Below, piece after piece: positions 21,300 through 31,389 of a stretch of 64,000 nucleotides of DNA; position 1 is the stretch's first letter; every line of letters begins with the position of its first letter. Both the position numbers and the translations under genes were made by a program. Origin of the DNA: Laburnicola sp. R22_1 (taxonomy: Eukaryota > Ascomycota > Dothideomycetes > Pleosporales > Didymosphaeriaceae); assembly GCA_014281115.1 (NCBI GenBank), contig JACONQ010000013.1, forward strand, positions 920,501 to 984,500, written 5' to 3'. The notes under the pieces were generated by a model, which worked only from the letters and a program-made list of their open reading frames with translations, had not been told where the DNA came from and ran no database searches.

Positions 21300-22780
21300 A
21301 GTTGCCATATAATATATACTATAAGAAAGATATTTGCCTAGAACTTTAAGATATTAAAATTAATAATAGCTTTGTGTACGTACGCGATAAATTATTTGTC
21401 TCTTTTAATAACAAACTTTATATATCTATTATTAAGCTTTATTATAATACTATGCCTAGAGGATATAGTAGTAAGTATAAGATATTTTATAAGCTATTAC
21501 ACTATTACTACTAGCCTAATAGTATGGATACTATTACTAGATATGTAAAGAACTGCTTAACCTGCTCTAGGTTAAAGTTAAAGTAGGAAGGCAAACACGG
21601 GCTGCTTTACCTACTGCCTATTCTAGACTTCTACTAGACTAGCGTATTAGTTAACTTTATCTCGCCCCTACTAAAGTTACACTATTATAGTTGCGACTAT
21701 TATTATATTATAGTTATGGTTAACTAATTATCTAAGAAGAAAAAATTCGTGTTACTTATATCCTTAGGCGTAGACACCTATGTATAGGCTTTTATTAAGT
21801 ATGTATAGCGTAAGAAAGGTTACCTAGCTAAGATAGTATTAGACTGCAAATCGTAATTTATATTATATTTCTAGCGCTATCTTTGTAACTGTATAGGAAT
21901 AAAGCCCTTATTATCTACTACTACCTATTCTAAAATAGATAGTTAGATAAAAATAGCGAATTAGATATTAAAGTAATATTTATAGTTATTTGTTTATTAT
22001 AACTAACGTAACTAAGCAAAGATGCTGCTAATAGTAGAGTTTAAAGCGAATAGTAGTAGAAGCACTACTATAGGCATAACGCTATTTAAGGCCATAAAGG
22101 GCTATCTACCCTAGTCTGAATTAGAGCCTGCTGGTTAACTATCGCCCAGATAGAAAGCTGCCTATAATGCCCAGGCCGCTAATTACTTGCTAGTAAGGAT
22201 TAAGGACTTAAAGGTTTACTTATAGCACAGCTTAGTATGGGTATAAGCTAAGATAGAGGAGTACGCTAATAATAAGAAAATACCTATGCTAAAGTTTAAA
22301 GTGGATAACTAGGTTATACTAAATACGCGTAATATCTATACGTGTAAGAATAGTTATAGACTATCCTATAAGAATCTAGGGCCTTTTAAGATTATTAAGA
22401 ACTTTAATAGTAAAGTGTTTAAGTTAAACCTTACTGCCTATAATAATTTAAAGAATATCTATTTTTAGTTTTATTTCTAGTTGCTACACCCCTAAGCAAT
22501 AAATCCCCTGCTAGGTTAACGCTAGAATCTATAAGGGCTGATGACTATAGAGAAGGGTCTTTCTATCTATAATATAGAGGATATATTAGACTATAAGATA
22601 GACTAGTAGTGTAAGGACTTTGCTAACGGTTGCAAAGGTCTTTTACACTATCTAGTTAAATAAGAAAGCTATAATAAGCCGGATTGGACGCCTTATTACG
22701 ATATTACTAGTTATTAAGAGTTACTAATAGACTTCTATCGCTGTTATCCTAACGCCTCACAACTACCTATAATAGTATTC
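21300..22780 (+). pseudogene. Gypsy integrase with C-terminal chromodomain, decayed
   Basis: An HHCC zinc region (CLTC at about 21554-21565) precedes the integrase core, which has a DFYxTS start at about 21629, a conserved Asp in a VLDCKSQF segment (about 21839-21862), and a later region near 22030-22200. A chromodomain is recognisable at about 22560-22780 (EDILDYKID near its start and a PDWTPYYDI core). Chromodomains target such elements to heterochromatin. RIP stops run throughout. Confidence 0.8.
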
Positions 22781-23174
22781 CTAGAGAGAGTAGAGAAGCA
22801 AATGGCAGTTTAGTAGATTAGATAAAAGATAGATTAGACTTATAGTAATTTAGAGTAAATCGTAGTAAGAGTTATATTTACTACTATAATTATTACTTAG
22901 TATAAAGATCTCTATTATTGTTGTTACTAGTATAGAAAAGGCGTCTAGCTTACTAAGTAAGCTACTCTTAATAGTTAATTATAGCAAACTTGCTTTATAG
23001 CTAGCTACTAACTACTTATTATATGCGTAACACGCTTAGAAATAATCTATCCCTTAGAAGAATATTGCATAGATAATTGTAACTAAAGGATTATATATTA
23101 GTTGCCTATTTAAGACTAGTAGGTTAAATTTAAAATAGAGCTTTAAGAATAAAGCTTGTTAGAGAAGAGAATAG

Positions 23175-23369
23175 TGTTATAGAACTAAGTTAGAGTTACC
23201 TTACGCCGACTACCGAGGTTTCCCCGGCGCTAGTCCCGATTAGGTACTAGCGCGTTCTTAGCGCGTCTCGCGCGCCTTATGAGCTTAGCCAGTACCTTTG
23301 GCTAGCACCCATACGTAGATTCTGTTAATGTTAACTTTTTTAATTATTAGTCACCTGAGCTCCCTAATA
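23175..23369 (+). repeat. 3' LTR of the Gypsy element
   Basis: 195 bp beginning TGTTATAGAAC and ending CTCCCTAATA. It is less mutated than the 5' LTR, keeping more CG and CA words. Confidence 0.93.
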
Positions 23370-23416
23370 ATAACAAAGGAGGAGGTGTTTACAATAGTTA
23401 TAGAGGTATAATACTA

Positions 23417-26300
23417 TAGTGGGGTGCAATAAAAAAAAGTCACTTAAAAAGTTACCTTTTCTAAAGTCTTATAGCTTCCTTATTAGGTTACCTAAAAATA
23501 TAAAAATATATTATTTTAAAGAGAAGGTTTAGGGGATTATACCTAAGCCACCATTAGTAAGCGCTTAGTCAGTCTAGGGTAAAAGTAATTTAGGAGTAAA
23601 ATAGGGATAAAAACTCTAACTTTAGAAGAGTATAACTTTTTATCTAAGATACAGAATTAGCTAATACTTATATATAGTATAATATATCTTTTCCTAATCT
23701 CTCTATAAATTTTTAGTATACATTTACTCCTATTATGTTTGATTATCTTAGATTTAAGGAATTATAGTAATCTATTAAGAAACTAGTAATTAAGTAATAT
23801 TTAATATAATAAATAGTATATTTTAGCTTATTTATAGGCACTAGATTCTATACATATAGATTATATATAAATATTATTATTCTATTAAACTATTTAATAT
23901 AGGTGCACTAAAATTAATATTAAAAAGTCTATAGTATTAGGATTACTAATACTTATTACAAATATAATATTATAAGATTACTCTAACTATATTATAGAGT
24001 ATATATATATAGTATAGCTTATATAATTAAGTAAATAAATTTTACTTTTTTTTAATTAGGCTAAAGCGTCTATTACTTTATAGATTATAGATTAATATTA
24101 CTATTACTATTAGTATAGGTTACGAGTACTCTATATATTATAATAATATAATAATATTATATATATATAGTATTTATAAAACTATACACAAAAAGACCTT
24201 AAGAAAAAGACTAAGTCTACTAGTATAAAAAGGTCTACATTTTTAAACTTAAATATATTCTTTATTATAAGGCCTATTAGAATAAGAGAAATTTAGTTAT
24301 AACTAGAATAATAAGGCTAATAAAGTTATAGTTCTAGTTTATACTTATTTAGCTATTAGTGAATATAATTTAGAAGTAAAATAGGAATAAGAAAAACCTA
24401 TAACTTTAGAGTAATATAACTTTTTAATTAATGCATAGAAATAGTTATTCTTTTAATATAGTATAGATTCACGTCTATAGAATAGTTCTATAGTTTTATA
24501 TTATAGGGTTATTATCTATATTAGTTAGTATTTAATAGTTTATTAATAATATTAAATACTAATAAAATAGTAATAAAGTAATATATAATATATTACTAAT
24601 ACTTAGTATAATACTCTTTAGCCTCTATAACAGCGTCATAACGCCTAGGTCAAGATAATATACAATTATCTATATCCTTTTAGGGAATTAAAGCCCACTC
24701 CTCTAGTATAGCCTTTTTAAAAGCCTCAATACTAGCCTCACTTTTACCTACCCCTAAAGTAGTCATATATCTCTTATTTAGTCTATATTTTAATAGACTC
24801 CAGCCGTTTTCAATAGGGGCAAGATCGGGACTATAGGGGGGGTAGTGAAAGAGATTAATTTTCTCTTTTTCAAAGAAATTCAAAACTAATTTAGTTTTAT
24901 GGATTTTGGCGTTATCTTGTTAAAATTGCCACGCTAGACTAGTATTAATATATAAAACCTTATAAATTATTTAAAATATAATATATAGTAATATATATTA
25001 TATTAAAAATTAAAAAGATATAAAAAGGTATATAAGGACTTACCCCTTTTAACTATAGGTTTAACTATAGGTATAAGGATTTTATTTAAATAATCCTTAT
25101 TAGTAAAGCTAGTAGACTGATTAGGAGTTTTAATAAACTCTAATCTAGATCTACCGCCTATCTAAATTGCTCCCCAGATTTAAATAGTAATATCGCGGGC
25201 TATTATTAAATTAGTATAATAGTTATTAAAAAAATAAAATTATACAACAATAGAGAAAAGGATAAAAGAAATTTTGAGTTAGGTAGAATTTTAAAATACT
25301 TACTAGAATTTTTAGTAGAAATCATTTCTTTCTCAACTTTACTATTTCCTTTCTTTTGATAGTATTCACCCCTACTACTATGCCCCCTTTGTAATGCTGA
25401 CTCATCAGAAAGTATAACTTTAGAAAAGTCTATATTTTCTATATTTTTAACTCTTTCTTTAGGAAATAATAATCTATTATTAGCTTTTTTTTTAATAAAG
25501 GCTTTTTAGTAGCCTTATTAAAAGAATAACCCTCCTCTTTTAAGAAGTACTATAAAGTTCTTTTAGCTACTCCTAGATTATTTTCTAATAATAGTCTTTT
25601 ATTTTCTTTCTTAGGGCTTATAATTAAATCCCTATTAATAACTCTTTTAGCCCTAGAGGTTATCTTAGAAACCCTTCCTTTACTAACTCTTTTTATACTA
25701 TAATTCTTCTTTTCCTTCTCTTTAATACGATAAATAGTATTTTTTATACTTTTTAAGGGTTTATTTAAAGTAGTAGCAATAGTAGAATTAGGCGTTTTAG
25801 CCTTTAAAAGAAGAAGAACGTTAGATTCGAGTGTGGTGAATTTTAGAGCCATTTTAAGGATTTAAGAAAGAAGAATTTAAATCTAGAAAGATATTATTAT
25901 AAACTAAAGGCTTACTAAGAAATTATGTAATTAGTGCTTATATAAGCATATCCTAAATTTTTATACCTACAATATACAAAAAGTTAGAGAGAAGACTTAG
26001 CTTGAAAATTTGCTTACATAATCTACCTTAAATCTCGAATGACTAGTTAAATTTTAAAATAAAACTAAACATTAATTAAAAAGTTATAGAGCTCTAAATA
26101 TAGAGTTAAAAAAGCTTTAGGTTTAAGGTTATATATGCCAAGACCTATGCTTTGTTAGCTAATACTTTATTCATAGCTAAATCTCCCTAAACCTTTTCTT
26201 TACAATAAGCTATTAGTATATTTTTAGCTAATTAATTAAATAAGTTATAAGACTTTTAAAAAGATAACTTTCTAAGTGACTTTTTTATTGCACTCCACTA
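23417..26300 (-). mobile_element. Tc1/mariner DNA transposon, RIP-inactivated
   Basis: About 2.9 kb bounded by inverted repeats of about 60 bp (23417-23477 and 26241-26300) that begin TAGTGGGGTGCAATAAAA and TAGTGGAGTGCAATAAAA respectively, each next to TA, the usual mariner target. The transposase lies on the minus strand. The element sits within the outer element, 42 bp from the Gypsy insertion. A 60-bp imperfect direct repeat inside it (23585-23644 and 24365-24426) is unexplained. Confidence 0.88.
24600..25852 (-). pseudogene. Tc1/mariner transposase (DD34E), decayed
   Basis: The N-terminal part, from ATG 25850-25852 to about 25550, is open and holds a helix-turn-helix region (TIATTLNKPLKSIKNTIYRI). 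The first catalytic Asp is likely in the ILSDES segment near 25400. The second is in QDNAKIH near 24912, and the catalytic Glu is in PPYSPDLAPIENGW near 24800. Thirty-four residues separate that Asp and Glu, the DD34E spacing of Tc1-type enzymes. Stops and an AT-rich intron-like gap (about 24960-25060) interrupt the frame. It is non-functional. Confidence 0.85.
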
Positions 26301-26302
26301 TA

Positions 26303-29300
26303 CTAAAACTTATTAGAATTATATTTTAAATATAATTCTTAACAAACAAGTTTAAAATAAGTTCCTAATATAATTCTTAATAAATAAGTTTAGAACACAA
26401 TCCTAATATATTTTAGTTCTAATACTCTAAAAAGCTTATGTATAAGAAATATTATATAATATCTAACTTTCTTAGTAGTATAGCATAAAGGATAAAATAC
26501 TTCTATATAGGTATAAAACACTATAAATACCTTCTAAATATATTACGCAATTATTCTTATAATAAAGTAAATAAGAAGTTGTACAGCAAAATAAAATAAC
26601 TCTAGGTTAGAGAGCCTAAAGAAAGCTATAGTGTTAAAGAGGCTAGAGGGTAAGAACTAGAACATACTCTAAATATGTTTTAAATATATTTACGCTTAAT
26701 AGGGCATATATTAGTATACTAAAGCGATTTAAGAGAGGGGCTTATAGTGCCTATAAAAGAGCTAGTTGCCTGCCTATTTTAAAGCAGTTTTAAAAACTAG
26801 TATGCTCTCTAAAATATATTTATAACGTAATTAGAACTTATTTTAATATATTTAGTTAATTATTAGCAACTAAAAGTGGTTTGTTTACTATACTAATTGT
26901 ACGTATTAAAATTGCTATTAGAAGGATTATTTTTCTAAATTGTACTAGATAAACTAGATATTGCGTATTTACAATCTCTTTTACAAATAGATTACCTTCT
27001 AAATATATTGCACAAAGGGAGTGTAATATTATTACGCCTACGCTTATAAGAGTTTAAAAATATAGTATATATAACTAGAATATATTTTAAATACGTTTTA
27101 ATTATGTTTAAGGCGTTAATTACTCTTAAGGTTAGGAAAAGGTTATTTATAGTAGGGACTGTCCTGTTACCTTTTATATTCTAATTCTATTAGATTTTAA
27201 AAACACTCCTTATGTTGTTTTAAACTTGTTTAGAACATATAACTATATTTCCCTCCCTCTATATATACTAGAGGAAAAGTAACTAACTAATATTAAAAAT
27301 ATTCTTTATCTAATATTAACACCCTACCTTATACGATATAAGCTTACTTTAATATGTTTAGAATAAGTTCCTAATATATTATAGCGCAATTTATTAATTC
27401 TTTGCAGTTAGCTATATTTTTATCCTTAAGAGGCCTCTTAAGTATTAAAGACTTAAGCGTTACTTTCGCAAACAAAGATTAGATTAACTAAATTATTAAG
27501 AAGGAGAAGCTTGTATAATTTTCTTATAGAAGTAGTATTAAATTAATTCTCTTTTAGTAGAAAATGCTAGACAAAGATCCTAACATAGTAAAACACCTTC
27601 TTAATATGTTTAGAATATGTTCTCTAATATTTAATAGTTATATATTTGTTAGATTATTACTTTAGTATTAGGCAATATTATAGTCTGTTTTTACAACTAT
27701 ATAGCAAAGATTCTACTTAAGCTACTTATATTTTAAATAGATATGTCCTATAAACGCATAGAGCAACTATAGAGAGAGCTCCTAATTATTGCATTCTATT
27801 CTCAGAATAATAAGTGTAAGTAAACCTACTAGGAATGTGTTTAAAAGATATTTAACCTTTAATAGTAATATGCCTTAGAAGAATCTTCTATAATAGGGAG
27901 TTAGAAACGGTCTACTAGATAGGCTTAATAGTATTCTTTAATAAGTGTTCTAAATACGTTTAAAAGCCAGTTTATTAGTATTATCTCTATAATATAGGAT
28001 TTATTAGAATTACTATTAATATGTTTACTATATAGGCAAAAGGTAATTTCTACTAGAACATAATAGGAGTATATTCTAAACGTGTTCTAGATTTCTCTTA
28101 ATATCTCTAATTAATTAATCCTTAGGAGTGTTACTAGTCCTTTTATATATGCTTAATAGTTTAATTCTATATTGTACACTTTAAACGCAGAGTAGAATAA
28201 GTAGTAGCTAGAGAAGAAAAGGTACAAAAGTCTTTATATAGCTATATAATATAGCTCCTTAATTATAATACTTAGAATAAATATCTTTAGCTTGTAAATC
28301 TTCTAGGTATATTGCAAACTATGTTTAGAATAACTTTGTAACATATTATAGTAAGCTTAGAGAAGAGGAAAAGCGTTTAAGACTAGGCAAAAGATAAGAA
28401 GAGTGCTATTACTGCTTTAGGCCTTGTTTAGGCTTTTAGCTATATTAATAAAGAGTATTAGAATATATTAGAATTATATTCTAATGCTGCTAAGCAGGCT
28501 AAGAATAAATCTTATAGAACTAGACAATTTCTTTCTCTTCTTGTGGCAATTACTGCGTTAGTGTCCCTAGAACACGTTTAGAATATTATACTAACATATT
28601 CTAGTTTAAGAAAGATAGACCTTTAGGATCTAAAAGAGTTTAATGCCTATAATAGGTTTAGAATTAGACCTAATTATTGTATGCCGTCTATAATTAGTAA
28701 GAGATTCTTTAGAAACTAGGGAAGAGAAATAAGTAAGTATATCTAAATTAATTTGGGTGTGGGCTAAAACATGTTTAGAATGTAAATAGAAACTATTTAA
28801 GGCAGCTAAGGTAGCTAAAAGTCTAATTGTGATTTTAGATAATAATAATAAGGACCTAAGACTATCTTTAAGCTTCTTAGAATATGTAAAAAGTTAAAGA
28901 ATAAGCTTAAAATCTAGAGAAGGCTCTTAGTTATAATTAAGATTAATAGTACAATTATCTCTATTAGTGCGATTGTCTCTAATTAGATTCTTACTAGCAC
29001 TAACACTAGGGCTAAGGTATGTCTTACTAAACCTTATTTATATTATATTCTAAATATGTTTTAGTAGTACACACTTAATTTAAAAGTAGACGCTCTTATT
29101 AAATTAGTAACTATAAATTAAAAGAAGTTTAATTAAAATTAAAAAGAGCAAACTGGCATTAGATAGAGAGAGACTTTAGTTTAAAAAGGAGAAAATTAAG
29201 TTTAAGAGAATGTAGGGTAGGTAGTAGTGTTTATAAAAATCTATTTCTAATATATTCTAAACTTATTTTAGTTAGCCTTAAAAAGTCTAATATTTAACCG

Positions 29301-31060
29301 CGCATTTTTTCTCTAATTCTTCTTCTTTCTTTTCTCTTAAACTATCCTTACGCAACTATAAACCTACGTCTTAAAGAGTTTATATATATAAGAATATGTT
29401 TGTATTATAATACTAATATGTTTAGGCACTATAATAATAGTATAAAGGCTAGGAAACGCTCTTAGAGAGTATACCTAAGTTTGCCACTAATAATAAGGGC
29501 GAATATAATATTCTAATAGGGGAAGTCTTTTATAGAGCCCCTTTTAGAAAGGGATCTATCTAGCTATATAGTGTAAGACTTTTTAAATTTATTTTAAATG
29601 TGTTTTAACTTTAATAGAAAAAATTTAAAACCTAGGACGCCCTTATAACCTATCTTAAACGCTATTATACCTATACGCTAATTTTAAAGATTTCTATTAG
29701 GCGAAGCAGCACTTTTAAGCTTTTTGAAGCTTAGAAGCTATACTAAGCTCTTTGGGACCTTAAATATATTCTAAACACAATTAGAACATGTTTAATTAAA
29801 CATATTCTAAATGTATTTCTAATATATTTTAGGTTAACTTTAATAAATATTATTAAATCCTTCGCTAAAAGAAATATCTAATACCCTATTTAATTTGTAC
29901 TAAAGAGAGTAAGCGAGTCTGCTCTATAAAGGAAAACTATAGAAATAAAATAGTATTTTAAGTTTAGAATATATTTTTTTACTTTTATTTAATTACTTTA
30001 TATAAAAACTTTATCTAGAGGAACTTTATAGTAGTATAAAGGAAATAGATTTATAAACACATACTAAAATATATTTATACTATATTTAGAACACGTTCTA
30101 CTACCTATAACTTAAAGTGCCTAGTATTTTTATAGTAGTTACTACTAGAAACATAGTCGCCTACTGTATTAATCTTAAAATTAAACTAGTATTCTTAGAA
30201 TATATTTAGAACAGCTTTTAAATAAGTTTTAACTTACTTATCTTAGATATTATTGCTATACTAAGCCTAATAGACGTTACACAGAGCAGCCTTGTCTAGA
30301 ATATAAGATATCTTAGTTATCTTAGCCAGATTATACTATATAATAGTAGTAAAATATATTTAAAATAGTATTAAAATATGTTTTTATCTCGCTAGTATTA
30401 GGCCCTAGAAGATAATTATAGGCGGCATATAGGCTAGTATACCTAAGTTTACTATAATGCGCTAGTAGCGCGCTGCCTACATAGTATTCTCTAGCTTTAT
30501 ACGCCTATTGTGCTTATCTATTAAGGCCTAGTACTATTCTAGAATATGTTTAGAATAAGATTAAATTATATTTTACTAATACTTACCCTTCTAGATCTAG
30601 ATAAAGGCAGTACTAGGCTAGTTAATAGGATTGTTAGCCTTAGCTACCTCTAATAAGTGCTACTTAATAATATAGGTAACTAGCGTACTCTAAAAGACAA
30701 AATAAGCCTATAAAATTATTAGCACTCTTAGAATATATTCTAAATAAGATTATAATATATTTTAACTTATCTAGTAGAGATTATTACTATTATACACATA
30801 ATACTTTACCTCTATATACCTAATAATTTTCTTACTATTAGCGTTCTTCTTAAACTCTAGACAGCCCTTAGGGAGGCCTATTATAGCTAGGTATTTCTAG
30901 TAGGCTTACTAAAACATATTTAGAATATAATATAAATATGTTTTAAGGTTTATACTTATAAAATTACTAAGGGCGGCTATAGCAGTGGTAGTAGTAAAGG
31001 TAGTAGAGGTAGAGAATTATAAGAATAGGAAAGAAAAAGCAAACGTATTTAGATCTTAAT
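26303..31060 (-). pseudogene. Decayed multi-exon gene of the outer element with repeated intron-like blocks
   Basis: Read on the minus strand, coding-like stretches of about 100-160 nt, with stops only at likely Gln/Trp codons, alternate with near-identical blocks of 44-51 nt. Examples of blocks are 30909-30959, 30727-30770, 30539-30586 and 30194-30237. The last two start GTAAGT and end TTCTAG or TTCTAAG with a CTAAA branch-like word; the first two start ATAAGT, as if the donor G had been RIP-mutated. Sample coding pieces include LPKGCLEFKKNANSKK (about 30850) and HNRRIKLENTM (about 30500). A further block in the left arm at about 15885-15930 has the same orientation. Presumably this was the transposase or a large accessory protein of the outer element; I recognise no family. 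Confidence 0.5.
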
Positions 31061-31117
31061 TTTAACTTGTTTATAGGCGCTATTCTACTTTAGTAGGTGG
31101 GGTACGCTAGCCACATT

Positions 31118-31153
31118 TTAGGTCACCCGACCCTAATTTCAAGTCAGGTTGAC
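31118..31153 (-). repeat. Right terminal inverted repeat of the outer element
   Basis: The complement reads CGTCAACCTGACTTG, a core, then GGGTGACCTAA, matching the left repeat over 36 positions with differences concentrated in the core. The copy here is GC-richer than the left one. Confidence 0.7.
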
Positions 31154-31389
31154 GTGTACGTACACCACGAGAACATGGCTCGCCTAAAAGGCGGCTTTAT
31201 CTAGCGCTTACGTTATCTTGCCCTGCCTACATAACATCCTCCAGGCATCAGAGGCGCATCGAAGACGTAGCTCGGTTTTCGAAAATATCTTAGAACGAAG
31301 CAGCAGTGTCGTAGCAGTCGCCCTCGACCGCCAGCAAGTGCGCCATTATATACCATAGTAAAACAGACGGCAAAGTTCCTGGCTTTGAG

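Larger units (their letters stand above)
16248..23369 (+). mobile_element. Complete Gypsy-type LTR retrotransposon (chromovirus), RIP-inactivated
   Basis: A 7,122-bp element flanked by an exact 5-bp duplication, ATAAC, at 16243-16247 and 23370-23374. The LTRs are both 195 bp. The plus-strand order is gag, protease, reverse transcriptase, RNase H, integrase, chromodomain, which is the Ty3/Gypsy order. Every domain is recognisable by reading through numerous TAG/TAA codons in one frame per domain; these stand mostly for Gln or Trp. A purine tract (AGAGAAGAGAATAG, 23161-23174) just before the right LTR is the likely plus-strand primer. The element cannot encode functional protein. Confidence 0.93.
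15707..31208. mobile_element. AT-rich RIP-mutated transposon nest inside a TIR-bounded outer element
   Basis: Composition changes abruptly at about 15.7 and 31.15 kb. Both borders carry the same sequence in inverted orientation: a 36-37-bp block (15751-15787 versus 31118-31153) and, further out, AGCGCTAGAT at 15707-15716 versus its complement at 31199-31208. The outer element is therefore split into 15707-16247, 23370-23416 and 26301-31208, about 5.5 kb in total, with a Gypsy and a mariner copy inserted in it. Almost every reading frame is full of TAG/TAA, and CpA/TpG words are depleted in favour of TpA, as in RIP. A clear target duplication for the outer element was not found; the exact ends may be off by several bases. 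Confidence 0.65.

Noticed and set aside
26303..31060. CRISPR-like array of regularly spaced repeats
   Set aside because: Repeats are diverged and AT-rich, spacers are 70-150 bp and coding-like, and the genome is eukaryotic.
15707..31208. Giant cargo transposon (Starship) or centromere
   Set aside because: No tyrosine-recombinase captain gene and no intact cargo were seen; the length is explained by two recognisable nested elements in a small TIR element. A 15-kb nest alone is not evidence of a centromere.
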